Shown piece after piece: positions 21,814 to 35,361 of a stretch of DNA of 64,000 nucleotides. The stretch spans positions 63,654 through 127,653 of the forward strand of contig MU006110.1 of assembly GCA_010093705.1 (NCBI GenBank). The letters are read 5' to 3'. The stretch's first letter is position 1. Each line of letters starts with the position of its first letter. Below the pieces are notes generated by a model. The model searched no databases and was not told where the DNA came from. It saw only the letters and a program-made list of their open reading frames with translations. Made by a program: the position numbers and the translations under genes. Source of the stretch: Patellaria atrata CBS 101060. Lineage: Eukaryota > Ascomycota > Dothideomycetes > Patellariales > Patellariaceae.

Positions 21814-24800
21814 TCACGAGACATGTGAGGAGGAACGAGTCAACATTTCGATGCACTTCGAGAGTAGGTTGGCTGCTTCGTGAAGCAGTTCCCACCTAGT
21901 TTTCTTGAACATATCACGAAGGAGTATTAGCATACCAAGGCATGCGTTGCGGTCCTGGACATGTTGAAGATCATCCGGAGCCGGAACACCACCGACACGT
22001 TTGAGATATCCTTGCATATCCTTCACCTTCTCGTCGTGGTTCGACAGTACGTACACTTGTTGAAGTGGGCCGTCAAGAGCATATCCATACGACCAAACAA
22101 TGAGCGTTGCAAAGTACAGTACCCAAGGACGGTTTAACAGGAAATCATCTCGCGCGGAGTAATCGAAGGCATTACCATTAGCCGGAGCATCCGTTGAGGG
22201 ACGGACTAAAACATGCGACAGGAACTGTAGGGCATAGAATGTTGCGTCTCGAGCCCGAGCGGTGGGAGCCCAATTGTCCTTCATCCTCTTCTGCGCCCCG
22301 GCATAATCCTGAGGAGTCACAGCGCGACCTAGCAATCTGTTGGCACCAGCGAAGATTTGGCAGTCGACTATATCAACATGCATCGCCATGTGAGCGAGGT
22401 GGTGTAGTACTGTAGAGCTGTGGTAAACGTTATCGTCGTCCAGAGCGTTATACTGATAGACGTGGTTGGAGTAACGCTCATTTCCAGTCGACGACGACCT
22501 GTCGAAATCTCGTTTCCAGAAATCGAAAGCACGAGTGAGTGAACCTCGCCACTTATCACGGCCTCCGAGTGCTTGCGTGACTCCTAGAGAGCTCACTTGT
22601 AGGTCTCGCTGGTTCATGTGCCAAGAAACAGACAGCAAGCCAGCCATGAGAATCATCCTACCGAAAAAGTTGGTATTGACCGTCTGACCTTGTAGCGTCT
22701 TCTTTAACCCGTCAAGAAATGTTACTGGTTTTATACCATTCTGGTGAAGACTTTGTTCAACTCGTCCAACCTCTGCTCCACTCGTTGCTGACCATAGCGC
22801 CTCGTCACAAGGCAGTGGAAGTCTCATCTCGTGAGCCACCATTACAGCCGAATGCCCGAACATCGTGGCGTGAATGGAGTCCATAACAAAAGCTGCAAAT
22901 GCAGCACGTCGAGTGGCTTCATTGGTAACCCAATGATTCCACCATTCGTCCGGCGTAGTGGCCCCGGAGTGGCTGGATCCATTGATACCCTTCCCATCCT
23001 TAACACTGGGAGGAGAGTCTAGCGCAGAGCGACCGATTAGCGAACTTCCTCGGCGCATGAGTGTTAGTGTTGTCGCATGGTGGATGTGTGCTCGTTCGTG
23101 AAGCGGGCGTGTTGAGTACATCTTCTCAAAGATCTCTAGCAACAAGAGTGCCTGGAACACCCACAATTTGGCAGGAGGTCTGAAGTCAGCATCCATAAAG
23201 ATCTCCCAGCGCAAGTGCCAAGCTAAGAAGGCAGACAGTTCGGAAGAAGCGGAAGTCACTTGAAGCCCATGGCTTTTCTCCAGACAGGACGCTCCCAGGG
23301 CCATGATTGCTATAAGAAGCAAGTCAGGACAAGTTGCTGCAGAAAAGGTAGGTCTGTGCAAAATGGGTAACTGAGGATGAAAGTGCACCCAGTAGGAGCT
23401 GATGTAGGTTTGCATCATGTGCAGACTAAGGACGTGGCTATCATCATTCATATTGCCTTCCATAAGCTCAACCTTCTGCTTCTTGACAGGAGCATGGTCG
23501 GTTTCGTTGAATCGGACCTCGATAAGTTCCAGCAGACGCTGACGCTTCTCTTCTGACAATGCGGCTTCAGGAAGACTAGTGTCTAAGATACTGTTTACGG
23601 CCATGGGATGTTGTGGAGGAGCGGGTTGAGAGAAGTACCCACTCACAACAGGATCGTAAGCAAAGTATGGGCCTTGAAGTCCAATCTGAGCAGATCCCGT
23701 CAAGTTTTGCTGACCGCCAGGCGGATAGTTCATGGGAGATGCACCCGGTCCAAACTGAGCGTCGTTGAATAACCATGCAGCGAAGTCATCAGCCATTGCG
23801 AACGGAGATCTGCTGTATCCCTCACCGCCAAAGACGGGGATTGCTTGAATTGGATTCATATTATCTAGCAGCCCGCTAGTAGTGACGGTTCCCATCCTGT
23901 TATTTTCCATTTGTTGTTCATGCATTCCGCCCATCACGCCAGGTCCTGATGACGAGTAGGCATGGTCTCCCTCTTTTATCGGTACTTGACCCATAGTTTG
24001 ACTCGAAGGAGGTGGGAGTGTCGCATAAGGGGGGTTGAATTGGGACTCATGTGAATACTGTGCCGGTGACTGCGGAGGATACTGGCCGTTGGTGGGTGTC
24101 CTGTAAGGTTGCGTAGGAGTAGCGGACGCGGTATAAGGGGAATTCATGTTCATACTCTGCACGCTACCGCCACTCACTGATCCCTGGGTATGTAACGTCG
24201 GTCTAACGAATCCGTCGTTGCCGGTGTGAGGTGATTGCGCTGGCCTATTCTGTTGCGCGCTACCATAACTTGTACGGCGTTGAAGAGAATTGAAGCCAGG
24301 CGCTCGCTGATGATTGTTACTCGAGTCGAAACCTCGTGCCGGATTAGCAGGACCACGGTAACTCTCATCGGCGGTAGAACGATTGAAGTGGGCAGTCCCT
24401 CCCCTCATATCCATCGGTAAAGGGTGATGTAACGGATGAGAGGGGTCCATTGGGGGAGATTGTTCGGATCCTAAAGTTGCTGAGCTTGGGTGAGCAGAAG
24501 CAGGAGATTGAACCATATATCCTCGATCGGACGGTTGCACCTATACCTATAGTTAGTATATATTTCAAGGCATTTTCTCACTTTTCGGATATAACGGCTA
24601 TATCTTCGTACCGTGGGGGAATTGCCTGGCGGTTTGCCAAGATAACCATTTCTGGCCGCCATTGAAGCTGTCACGATAGGATTGACATTGTGCATCAGCG
24701 TATCCTTCCGCAATAGTTGAGAGCCTCGAGCTGTATGTCGTTCCTTGTGGCGCGCGCATAGATCCTGTCTGACGAATGATCGATTGCATTCGGGAAAATC

Positions 24801-25300
24801 GCAGTAGTAAATTTGCTTAGGGTTATCTGTTGATGTTAGCGCACGAACATGTCAAAAGTGGCACTCCTATAGTAATGCAAATCCTGATTGAAATTGTTTC
24901 TGGCGACAGCTTCTCTTGTATCTTTCGAAGGATTCGGAAATTCGCACTTACGATTCAACTGGTGTCGGTAGAGGTGTTCCGCCCTTGAGTAACTCTTCGT
25001 GCAACCTTCATGGGGACAGTGAAATTTCTTATCTAGTCCTTTTCTACTCCTCCTTCGTTTCCTCGAGCCTGGTGGACCACCGTCTTCTCCATCACCGGAG
25101 CCGTCCCCATCCTCGTCGCCATTCTCGTTGTCCCGCGTACGGCGCCTACCTCTTGCTTCATCCTTTGATGGCGATTCGGCCGTGACATTGTTCATGGGCT
25201 GTGTTTCTGGTTGCGCCGCTCCTGGAGCTGGTGGAGGGTCCATGGTCTTATTGAAATCCGCCATATGTCCCGTCTGCATTGAGAGTACTTGTGTGGTCAT
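21814..25300 (-). CDS. C2H2 zinc-finger / fungal_trans transcription factor
   Basis: This is a nuclear regulator combining two C2H2 fingers with the fungal-specific transcription factor domain usually found with Zn2Cys6 clusters (an architecture known from S. pombe Klf1 and many Pezizomycotina proteins). Residues 1-90 are acidic then basic (GSRKRRRSRKGLDKK). Finger 1 uses C95, C100, H113, H117 (FHCPHEGCTKSYSRAEHLYR). Finger 2 uses C125, C130, H143, H147 (YCDFPECNRSFVRQDLCARH). The fungal_trans part includes YISSYWVHFHPQLPILHRPT and DEWWNHWVTNEATRRAAFAA. Two introns (about 24832-24952 and 24541-24611) join three exons into about 1,100 residues. The first intron splits finger 1 just before its last histidine. 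Specific targets are unknown. Confidence 0.88.
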
Positions 25301-28300
25301 CGCAGATCGGTAGACGGACCTAGTTCAAGGATGAGGTCGAAAGGCCTAACTAGCTCTTTCAGCAACCGAAAGATTACTACAGCATCTGTCGGAGATTGGC
25401 GGGTTGTCTCAAAGAGGGAGTTGAAGAGACCGGTAAGAGAGAAGCAGACAGCCAACTTTTCGGGGTAGCGCAAGCAGAGTCGCTCCAGAACGATAGATAG
25501 GTGCCTGGCAAGGGGGTTTTAGATGCTTCGGAAATGTTGCAGGAAACCCAAGGTGTAGAGATAATGTCCTAGCGTAGACAGCAGGGGTGGCTGATAGCAG
25601 AGGACTCGATACCTTTCGGCGCGGAGACGTGTCTGGGGCTCGTCCTTAGGAGTGGAGTGGAGTGGAGCGGAACGTGATAGTTTCGCGCGATGGGGAGGAG
25701 ATCAGTGAGGAAGGGTATTCGGGAAGAGATGAGAATGGTAATGTGCGTGGGGAAGAGTGTGCGCTTCAAGATGAGAAGAGCATGGTGTGGTGGGAGTGAT
25801 ACCGTGAGCGCTACAGAGTAAGTACATCGAATGCTAGGTACACCTCAGTGAGGTAGAGGCGATTTCTGGCTGACAGCTTAAACTTACAGGCGCACGGGAC
25901 CGTGGGCCCGCAGCCTGAAGCACAAGGTTCCAGCGCGACAGCCGCCAGATAACGCTCAATAAACAGCTTAACAGCCTCCAGACACCTGCAACTGCAAGAG
26001 GTAAGCTGGGACTTGGGTGAGGGTGTGGAACTGTGTGCGATGCATTTGTCCGAATTATCCTTGAATCAATTCAATATAGGATGTACTCGTAGAACTATAC
26101 ATACAAATGTATGATATACCCCTATACTCAAAAGCATGGGAACATATTCATCCCATCTATAGATACACGGACCATCCTAATTGTATCCTATACTCCGTAC
26201 AGCATCTAACATTCCATACATACTACTCCGTATATTGTAGCTACTTTGTATATATGTCGAGTTGGATGTGAGCGAAACCCCCGCCTCCTTTCCGGCTGAT
26301 AAAGAAGAGTCTGGGGTGCCTGTGCTGCCGACAAACTGCGACCAAGACCCAATTATCGGCTCGGCTGTGGGAGGGGAGGCCACGAGGAGAGCGACATGTT
26401 TGAGCGACCTGACATGGAGATCATCGCTTCTCCACACGAAGAGAAAATTTGGGGTTCTGCGTGACACACCTAGAGGCGGGCGCACTTCTGACGGCATAGA
26501 TCGATAGATGCGCCGCCCCTTTTTTTGGCTTCTCTGCCCTCAACAACCAGGTGGAAAGTGTGGAGAAAGAGTGTCCCTTCCCCAGCTGTAAGATCGAACA
26601 AACCCCGACATCGATGTGTCGAGTGTGTGGGGACAGGATGGGAGGATGGGGGTTTGCAAGCTGAAGAGTTGCTCCTTCAGTTCCCTCAGCTCCCTCAGCT
26701 CCCTCAGGACCCCTCTGTGTACCCCCTCTTGCGCTCTGTAGGAAAAGTGGAACACCCGCCGGAAAGGCTCCCCACTCTCCATGGCCCCCAAACTTGAAAG
26801 CACAGGCATCTTGATATGGGGGCAGCGTGGGGGTCCATACATATCTCGTAAATCTATCATCAAAAGTCTCTTCAAGTCTTGAGCCTGTCAAATGGCAGTT
26901 CGAGCGCTTAATTTCGCTTCTGTCTTATCCAACCGCAGCCGCGATGGCAGATATCCAGCATAAATAGAGATAAAATAGTCCCCTTTCCATCCTGTTATCC
27001 TGTAGAGTCTCAGAAAAGACACAATTATCTGCACAGGATCACTCTTCCATTATCGTGCATCACTCTCTTGCATGAAAACAATCCTGCACACACTCCTGGA
27101 TACAGCAAAATTTTAAACTTTCAGCCCCTTCGCACATAGAGTGATGCTGTGATTACCGTCGCGCCCTCCTCCTCCAACTCCCCGTCCGCCCAGTCCCCGT
27201 ACTTGTTCCTTTCGGAAATCTTTTTTATCTCGCCTATGGAAAATTGAAAACGCTAAAAGTGTAAACGTTTTGGTGAACTTGCATAGACGCCACCAGTCCT
27301 TTGGCTTGATAGGGGAGGCTTCCAAGAATCTCATTCGCAGCCTATGAGAGTTCCGTTTAGGAGTAACAAACAGGGCCCCTGTGTTGGCAACCTCTTCTTG
27401 TTTCCTAGCAAAAGTTTTCCTGATAGGGCCTACGGCGAGCCTCTTGCTTTGAAGCCGCAATGTGGTCCGGAGAAAGGCTGAAGATTATTTGCGTGGCGTG
27501 TGGAGAAGATCCACATACGCACTGTAGAACTACAGTATTAACGAAGGATCGAAAACATAAGATCCGGTGACAGCGGCAAGTCTGCTGGAAAAGGTACCTG
27601 CTCGTGCGATCAACAAGTTAACGATTTCATAATGGTTTCCAGCAAAGGTAGAAGAAAATGTATATAATTGGCCAATGGCAAGTCCAAACTTTTTATGCTT
27701 TTTTCCTTCATCTCATCATCACCTCGGGGACTACGTTTAACTTCCTCTTTAGCTGGAAACACACTCGCTAATTTAGTCATCGCAACCATTGAGCTTTCAT
27801 GTTTTACGAACAACATCTCACTCTGCCAGGCCATAGTATTGCCACAGCGAAAGGACTCCAAGGACGGACTCGAGGCGTACAGTTATGTCGTCTACTGGCT
27901 TCTGCACCCTGCCGTGTCACTTTGACGGCATCATTACCCCAGACCCAGAGGACCAGACGAGGAGTAACTCCTCATTCCACAACCACGATATTGGAAATAG
28001 ATCCCCCCTCTGCCTTGTCAACGGTCGATTCATTGTTGGTAGTGGTCCACATGACTGGAGCGAGAGAAGTACCTGAACATACATGGCCTTAGAGGGTGCA
28101 TTTTTTTCGATTCTCTTTTAAAGTCAAAATGGTTTTGGAGACCGGTCACTCCGTACTCCATTCAGTGTAGGATCAGAGGAGGTGGTCAGACGACCATCGG
28201 TATCACCACACGCTGAGATTGGGCGAGAACTCCTAGACAGGTCATTTCGTGATTTTGTACTCTTTTTTCGAAGTATGACAACCTGTTGTACTGTGTAGTA

Positions 28301-28634
28301 TAGATCCATACCCTAACCTTGACTGTGGATGATATCCTGCATTGCGTTTAACCGTACCAATAGAGTCCGTTGCTCTGAAAAATGAAGTGCTTGCTTTCGC
28401 CTCATTCGTCAAGTACGTACTGTATCATATTTCACTGGATATGGGCTCATGCACACATATCCTTTTCTCCTTTGGCGGACCGGTATACGCGTCTTTCTGC
28501 AGGATAAAATCATATCAATAAGTCTCATTATTCTTTTAGAACCACATTATCTTGCTGAGGAGAAAGCAAAGCTATGATTAGTTAATGCATGTCGATAGTT
28601 GGCCAGGGCGTGCTCCTGGTTTGTAAATCCGATT
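25301..28634. other. Long upstream region of the C2H2 regulator, no gene seen
   Basis: I see no convincing gene in about 3.3 kb. The left part must hold the promoter and a probably long leader of the C2H2 regulator. A short tandem repeat (GCTCCCTCA, three units) lies at about 26678-26706. Frames such as 26421-26891 (-) and 27799-28092 (+) show no domain. Confidence 0.5.
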
Positions 28635-29363
28635 TTAATCGCTTGCTTTATACCTCCTTCGATACTCTTCCAGTCTCTTTACATCATCCTCAGTTCCCGC
28701 TCCCCTTAGAAAGTCAAGGACGTCTTCAAGCGTCAATATGCTCAACACCGGAACACCATACTGCTTCCTGATCTCTCCAATGGCGCTCATTCGAGTAGGT
28801 TCCCCTTCGACCTCAGACATATCACCCTGCAACTCTCTCTGACTAGGAGTTTTCTCCATTCGGTCGAAAGCGACAATGATGCCCACCAATGTACCACCCT
28901 GTCTCACTATTATATCAATAGCCTCTCTTATAGCGGTTCCCGCTGTGATGACGTCGTCAATGATGACCACTGACTTGTCCTTCATTGATGCTCCTACGAT
29001 AGTTCCACCCTCACCGTGATCTTTGGCCTCCTTGCGGTTGAAGCTATAGCTTACATTACCGTATTTCTCCTTCTGAAGTGACGTGAGCTTCCCCACTGTG
29101 GTGGCAGCAAGTGGAATTCCTTTGTATGCCGGTCCGAACAGAACATCAAACTGGACCGTACTTGTACTCAGAGTACTCGCATAAGCTTTGGATATGCTCT
29201 CAACGAGATTTCCGGTGTGAAATAGTCCAGCATTAAAAAAGTAAGGTGAGATCCGTTTAGATTTCAAGGTGAAAGTTCCAAACTTTAGCACACCATTTGA
29301 GAGGCAGTCATTGAGAAAATCGACTTTCCAAGATTCTAGAGACTTTTGATTAGACGTAGCCAT
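28635..29363 (-). CDS. URA5: Orotate phosphoribosyltransferase
   Basis: This enzyme joins orotate and PRPP to orotidine 5'-phosphate in de novo pyrimidine synthesis (cytosol). The intact 242-residue frame starts MATSNQKSLESWKVDFLNDC and contains the substrate motif LKSKRISPYFFNAGLF, the flexible-loop sequence SFNRKEAKDHGEGGTIVG and the PRPP-binding motif VVIIDDVITAGTAIREA. The C-terminus (GVPVLSILTLEDVLDFL) is typical of fungal Ura5/Ura10. There is no intron. Its start lies 248 bp from the NOG1 start in divergent orientation. Confidence 0.97.
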   Translation of the reverse strand: MATSNQKSLESWKVDFLNDCLSNGVLKFGTFTLKSKRISPYFFNAGLFHTGNLVESISKAYASTLSTSTVQFDVLFGPAYKGIPLAATTVGKLTSLQKEKYGNVSYSFNRKEAKDHGEGGTIVGASMKDKSVVIIDDVITAGTAIREAIDIIVRQGGTLVGIIVAFDRMEKTPSQRELQGDMSEVEGEPTRMSAIGEIRKQYGVPVLSILTLEDVLDFLRGAGTEDDVKRLEEYRRRYKASD

Positions 29364-29611
29364 TATTGAGGATCGTATGTAGCAATGTAATTGCGATGGA
29401 GTTGAAGTTAAGGAATTATCTTCCTCCCATTATGCCCCTCTACTTACTGTTCGGGAAAATTTGCCTACTTTAACTTATCGGCCCCGCTAGAACTAGTTTT
29501 ACCGAACAACTCACAAGGCAAGTTTTCGCGGAAAACCTCGACAAAATTTCGTCGTCCGCTTCTCTGCTATTGAACTGTCTCACACCTTACAAAACAGCAA
29601 ATACCAGCAGG
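29364..29611. promoter_or_regulatory. Divergent promoter URA5 / NOG1
   Basis: Only 248 bp separate the start codons of a pyrimidine-synthesis gene and a ribosome-assembly GTPase, so the promoters must overlap. The interval holds several A/T-rich stretches (gggaaaatttgcc, gacaaaatttcgtc). These could act as nucleosome-depleting elements of growth genes, but no factor site can be named with confidence. Confidence 0.5.
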
Positions 29612-31700
29612 ATGAAGACGACTTGGAAAGATATCGCCCCAGTGCCGACCTCTCAAGAATTCTTGGACATCGTCCTCAGTCGTACACAGCGTCGACTTCC
29701 AACCCAGATCCGTGCGGGCTTCAAAATATCAAGAATCCGAGCTTTCTACACTAGGAAAGTCAAGTACACCTCTGAAACGTTCACAGAGAAGCTTCAGGCT
29801 ATATTAGATGGATTTCCTAGGTTACAAGATATTCATCCTTTCCGTAAGCGACCCAGAGAGATACTCAACCTAGAATGCATAGCAGCTAATTTGCATTTCT
29901 ACAGACAAGGACCTTCTGAATACCCTCTACGACTCCGATCACTTCCGAATCGCACTCGGACAACTCTCCACAGCGAAACACCTCATCGAGACTGTAGCCC
30001 GAGACTATGTTCGTTTACTCAAATATGGTCAATCTCTTTTCCAGTGCAAGCAGCTTAAGCGTGCGGCCCTTGGGCGCATGGCCACTATCTGCAAGAGGTT
30101 GAAAGACCCACTTCTATATCTCGAACAAGTCCGGCAACATTTAGGCCGTCTCCCATCCATTGATCCGAACACACGCACATTGCTCATCTGTGGGTATCCA
30201 AATGTAGGCAAGTCAAGCTTCCTCAAGGGAATTTCAAGGGCAGATGTGGATATCCAACCATACGCCTTCACGACTAAGAGCTTGTTTGTGGGGCATTTCG
30301 ACTACAAGATGCTGAGGTTTCAAGCTATTGATACTCCTGGTATCTTGGACCATCCTCTCGAGGAGATGAATACCATCGAAATGCAGAGTATTACTGCTAT
30401 TGCTCATTTACGATCCGCCATTCTCTATTTCTTCGATCTTTCAGAACAATGTGGATACTCAGTGAGCGCTCAGATTGCCTTGTTCAACAGCATCAAACCG
30501 CTTTTCTCGAATAAATTAGTTTTCGTTGTCATAAACAAGATTGATCTGAGGAAACCGGAGGATCTAGAACCAGAACTTCAAGAACAACTCCAGGGTCTTC
30601 TCAAGTCTGGAGAAGTAGAAATGTTACAACTTTCATGTGCTACAACGGAAGGATTGATGCAAGTCCGAAATGCTGCATGTGATCGCCTGCTGGCACTAAG
30701 AAATGCGGAGAAGCTGGGGAAAGCAGGCACTACTGATGCCTCCCAGGCTACTGGAAGACTTGGAGATCTCATACGTCGTATTCATGTCGCTCAACCGCTG
30801 GGTGGTGTCACTCGCGAGGTCTTCATCCCGGAAGCAGCCAAGAACAAGATGAAGTACGACAAAGACGATCCGAATAGACCTAAACTAGAACGCGATATTG
30901 AGGAGGAAATGGGAGGTCCGGGTGTTTACAACATCAACCTTAAAAAGAACTATCTCCTTGATAATTCTGAATGGAAAGAAGATAAGATACCCGAGTTCCT
31001 CAACGGTCGTAACGTATACGATTTCATCGATCCAGAGATTGAGGCCAAACTCGCAGCGCTCGAGGCGGAAGAGGAAAAGCTCACAGCAGAGGGCTTTTAC
31101 GATCAAAGCGACGATGATGTTGAGGATATCGAAGACGTGGAGATCAGGTACAAAGCCGAACTCATCCGTGAGAAACGGCAGTTGATCCGCAACGAGGCAC
31201 GCATGAGGAAGAGTCTCAAGAACCGAGCTATGATTCCTAGGTCTCGTAAATCTAAGAATCTTTCAGAAATGGAATCGTCCCTTGATGCCCTCGGTCTCGA
31301 CACTACTAATATTGCTGCTCGAGCAAGGAGCCAGTCACGCGGTCGTAGCGTTCTACGAGGTCGTTCCGAGGGCACTGGAGACGGTGATGCAATGGATGTT
31401 GATAGACCGATGAGTCTTTCCCAGAGAGCTAAGAGCAGGGGTAGGAGTCAGAGTACAAATAGGAGGGATGATGGTGTTACGAATGAAGCTGCTAGGACGC
31501 AGGCGGAGAGGCTGCTGAAGTTGGGCCAAAAAAAGATGAATAGGATGGCGAGACAGGGTGAGGCGGATAGGCACACTCCTGCGAGTCTTTCGAAGCATTT
31601 GGTAAGTTTCAACTTAAGTCGGTTCTTTTACAGTTTTAGGTTGCTAACATATATTTAGCTCATGGGTAAGAGAGGTATTGGCAAGACGAATAGACGGTAG
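29612..31700 (+). CDS. NOG1: Nucleolar GTP-binding protein NOG1
   Basis: Nog1 is a nucleolar/nuclear GTPase needed for 60S ribosomal subunit maturation. The start [20 protein letters not shown] is the typical N-terminus. After the first intron (about 29841-29904) the chain reads [20 protein letters not shown]. The G1 motif is [11 protein letters not shown]3 is [10 protein letters not shown], and G4 is NKIDL. The NOG1-specific helical C-terminus contains [20 protein letters not shown] and ends [12 protein letters not shown] second intron (about 31602-31658) precedes the last exon. The length of about 650 residues is normal. Confidence 0.96.
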
Positions 31701-34141
31701 GTGAACTTGATATACCCGGTGATTGTAAAAGCGGTGATGTTCCATCGTACGATGCAAGGAGTCATTTCATGGATTCTCATGGTGTAACGAGTTTCTTAGA
31801 AGCATAACAGGATCGGAGTTGATCAATAGGGGAGTGTTACTGAATAAGATGACAATCAATCAAATCACCATCCCAGAAGATGAATTAGTGCCGAATACTT
31901 TCCAGGAGCTTTTTAAAGCCCTTCCCCTATGTATCTTTTCTCCATCAATTTCCCTCTAGCCTTAAGTGAAAGGCGGTACAGAGTGTGCAATATCGTAGCT
32001 ACAGCAATTTTGTTCAGCTGTCGCCGCTGGAGCTGACATATATGATTTCCTTGTCTTGAACAATTCAGAACTCATTCATCCTCGCTATTCTTTCTTTCCC
32101 GAATAAATTTTGTGCGATAATATGGGGAGCTCATGATGAATAATTTCTCCATAGTCGCGTAGAGATGTTCTCCACCATCATCCGATCACCAGGGCTCAGA
32201 TTTCCCCAAAGGGTGATTATACCTCTATCCCCTTGTACTCATCATTATCGATGTCCTAACTTCTATGAGAACCCTTGGAGGGAATTATAAGCGTCTAACG
32301 GTACAGGAGCGAGGCGCACTCCTATTTTTTCTTTTTCTTTTTTTCTTTTTTTACTTCCACTGAATCCTAATTACTTTGATGTTAATTGCCAGTGGTGTTA
32401 CAATAGAGAACTGCAAATCGTGAATTGTTCAATTCTTAGGAGAACGAGGTCGCTGTGTTTACGATAGGCAACCGATTCCGGACATATGTACAATGCAGGG
32501 TAGAATTGAAATGAGGATGTGAGAGGACACGATGACCATTGACGTGGAAGATTCTCACGAGAAGAGAATATAGATACAGGTATGTCTGATGCCGTGTGAC
32601 GGTTCAGGTCGCTCCGTGAAGGAAAGCTTTTCTTATAAATCATGGGTCTATTCCCCCTCCACCAAGCTCTCAAGAAACCCTATTCCCTCAACATAAGCGG
32701 GGACTTCGACGGAAACAGGTGGTTTCTTATCGGCTATAACCTACGGAAGAGTGTATACATTGACCTCTCTAAGATCGGTCACAAGGCAAATAACGTTGTC
32801 GGTTGGGGGAGTGCGGCGGAACCTATCTTTCATACCGGTTGAAAGAGGGACCAGGATGCTCAGAAGACCGTTGAACCGTGTCCAGGGTAGTGCTATTGAT
32901 GAAGATTGGGTGCAACTATTGATTTGAGTAACTAGTATTATCATCTGGAGGAGTTGAACAGAAGGTGGTTGTGAGGCGATTTTCAAGACGGGATCGCCTG
33001 AAATGGGCTAAAGTTGATAAGGGGGATATTGTTTTACGGGGATACTCTACCTACATCCCGTGGAGTAGAAAAGAGTTCATATGAAGCTCCTATTCTGTTC
33101 ATGTCGGGTCACGTTAAGAGTGTACTTTACACGTTTGATATAGAAATATAAGGCGATTGATATTTGATAATGAGGATGATATCAGGGTTAAAACTCAAGA
33201 GAAGAGTTTTACGCTAGAAATAGTTCTAACTCAATACGGTTTCCCCCCTTCCCCCCCCTCCCCCCCTTCCCCCCCTTTTTTTCAGGGGATCAGTCATAAC
33301 CACCCAGCACCCCCAACAACCCCTCTACCCCTCCACTGCCACAGTTTACAGGCACATGTTAAGCATGACACCTTCAATTAGTTGTTGGGTAGCGAGGCGT
33401 TTATCAAAACATGTTGCGGCATTTACTGTAAGGTACATCTCCCAAAATTACGCATGATATACTGTCAAAAGGAAGACAGACGGCCCGTCTTGCCTTGTGA
33501 CTATGAAAAATTATAATTCAAGCAGAGTGACAAGCTGTGACGATGAGTTGCTTTTTGATTTACACCTGTTACAGCGGGTGGCGTCCAATAGTCAAAGGCA
33601 CAATGTGGGTATGGCTGGTGAAATCTGTTGGCCGTTGTCTAGCTGTCTAGTTGTGCTTCGACTACTGGCAGAAAGGTAACCATAAGGTTGTAGGATGTGC
33701 AGAGATATGCAGGAAAGGAATCCCTTCAGATGCCTCGAGAGCCTTAATAACCATCAAACTTCCATTCTAACTACGAGTACCTTAACGGAAGTAATACTAG
33801 TTCTAGTAAGGTAAAGGTTTGCTTGTATTGTCCCTTCCCCCCTTAGGTAGCGCTACTGCTTTTGCTACTAGGTAGGGAAACTTTTCATCACCCCTCCTTG
33901 TCCCACCGACCCTTCTCTTCTTCTACTTTTCCTCACTTTCTCCCTCTTTTTCATATTCCCCTTCATCAATCTCTGTGTCTGTGATACAAAGTACGTTTGT
34001 CCTTCGTCAATTCTAATCCATTCACCTCTCTCTGACATCATCTGTGCTAACAATTGCTATTTCTAGCTTTCAAATAGCTACCCCACATCATCCCACCACA
34101 TCTGAAAGATTTCCAGCACAAAACTTACTACAACACTCAAC
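31701..34141. other. Intergenic, 2.4 kb, simple repeats only
   Basis: There is no supported gene. It contains a T-rich tract (about 32322-32353) and a C/T tract (about 33240-33282). The region just before 34142 (TTCATC/CTCTC-rich leader, then CAACACTCAAC before the ATG) looks like the promoter and leader of the mannitol dehydrogenase gene. Confidence 0.5.
33240..33282. repeat. Polypyrimidine C/T microsatellite
   Basis: Runs of six to eight C separated by TT or T (CCCCCCTTCCCCCCCCTCC...) form a simple tract with strand asymmetry. No function is implied; length may vary or be misassembled. Confidence 0.8.
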
Positions 34142-35361
34142 ATGACTTTCGACAAGAAGGCTGTTCATTTCGGTGGTGGCAATATCGGCAGAGGCTTCGT
34201 TGCCGAGTAAGTTATATGCTTTTCCCTCAATATCGTGGTGCAATATCACTGATATCGTGCAGGTTCCTCCACAACAGCGGCTATGAGGTCATCTTCGTCG
34301 ATGTTATGGACAGTGTCATCAACTCCCTCAGCAGCACCCCATCTTACACCGTCACCGAAATTGGCGAGGATGGCGAGAGGACATTCACCATTGACCACTA
34401 CCGCGCCATCAACAGCAAGTATGACGAGCCAAAGGTCATCGATGAGATAGCTACCGCCGACAGTGTCACCTGTGCTGTTGGACCCAACATCCTAAAGTTC
34501 ATCGCCCCCGTCATCGCCAAGGGTATCGAAGCACGTTCTCTTGACTACCCTCTCGCCGTCATTGCGTGCGAGAACGCCATCGGTGCCACTGATACCCTTC
34601 GTGGCTTCATCGAACAAAAGCTCTCTGAAGACACCAAGTCTAACATCGACACCAAGGCTCGATTTGCGAACAGTGCCATCGATCGTATCGTTCCTAACCA
34701 GGATGCGAATGCTGGTCTTAACGTCAAGATCGAGAAATTCTACGAATGGTGCGTTGACAGCACTCCTTTCAAGGGTGCTAAGCAGCCAAACATCGAGGGT
34801 GTTCACTGGGTTGACGACTTGACTCCATACATCGAGCGTAAACTCTTCACTGTCAACACTGGTCATGCTACCGCCGCCTATTACGGCTACGCTCGTGGAA
34901 AGAGTCTCATCCATGAGGCTCTCCAAGACAAGGAGATCCATGATATCGTACAGAACGTTCTTACCGAGACCGCTCACCTCATCGTGTCGAAGCATGGTAT
35001 CGCAAAGGAAGAGCAACAAGACTATGTCAAGAAGATCGTCTCTCGTATCTCAAACCCTGCTCTCGAAGACAAGGTGGAGCGTGTTGGTCGTGCTCCTCTT
35101 CGCAAGCTGAGCAGGAAGGAGAGATTCATCGGTCCTGCCGCCGCTCTGGCTGAGCGTGGAGACAAGGTCGACGGCTTGTTGGGTGCTATCGAGCAAGCCC
35201 TCCGCTTCCAGAATGTTGAGGGTGATGAGGAGAGTGTCGAGCTTGCGAAGATCTTGAAGGAGAACTCATCAACTGACGCCACTAGCAAGCTCACCGGTCT
35301 AGAGAACGATCACCCCCTCTTCTCCAAGGTTGAGGCCATCGTTAAGAAGGTCCAGGGATGA
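34142..35361 (+). CDS. mpdA: Mannitol-1-phosphate 5-dehydrogenase
   Basis: This enzyme reduces fructose 6-phosphate to mannitol 1-phosphate with NADH, the first step of fungal mannitol synthesis (storage carbon and stress protection). The start [20 protein letters not shown] has the Rossmann dinucleotide motif GGGNIGRG. A 56-nt intron (34207-34262) splits the codon before [16 protein letters not shown]. Further hallmarks are [49 protein letters not shown] and [16 protein letters not shown], the active-site region with the catalytic lysine (ERKLF). The length of 390 residues is normal. Strongly biased codon use suggests high expression. Confidence 0.97.

Noticed and set aside
26421-26891. Minus-strand frame of 156 codons upstream of the C2H2 regulator
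   Set aside because: It includes a short GCTCCCTCA repeat and low-complexity residues, with no recognisable family and a competing frame over the same bases.
34492-35294. Long minus-strand frames under the mannitol dehydrogenase gene
   Set aside because: These are antisense shadows caused by strong codon bias in a highly expressed gene.
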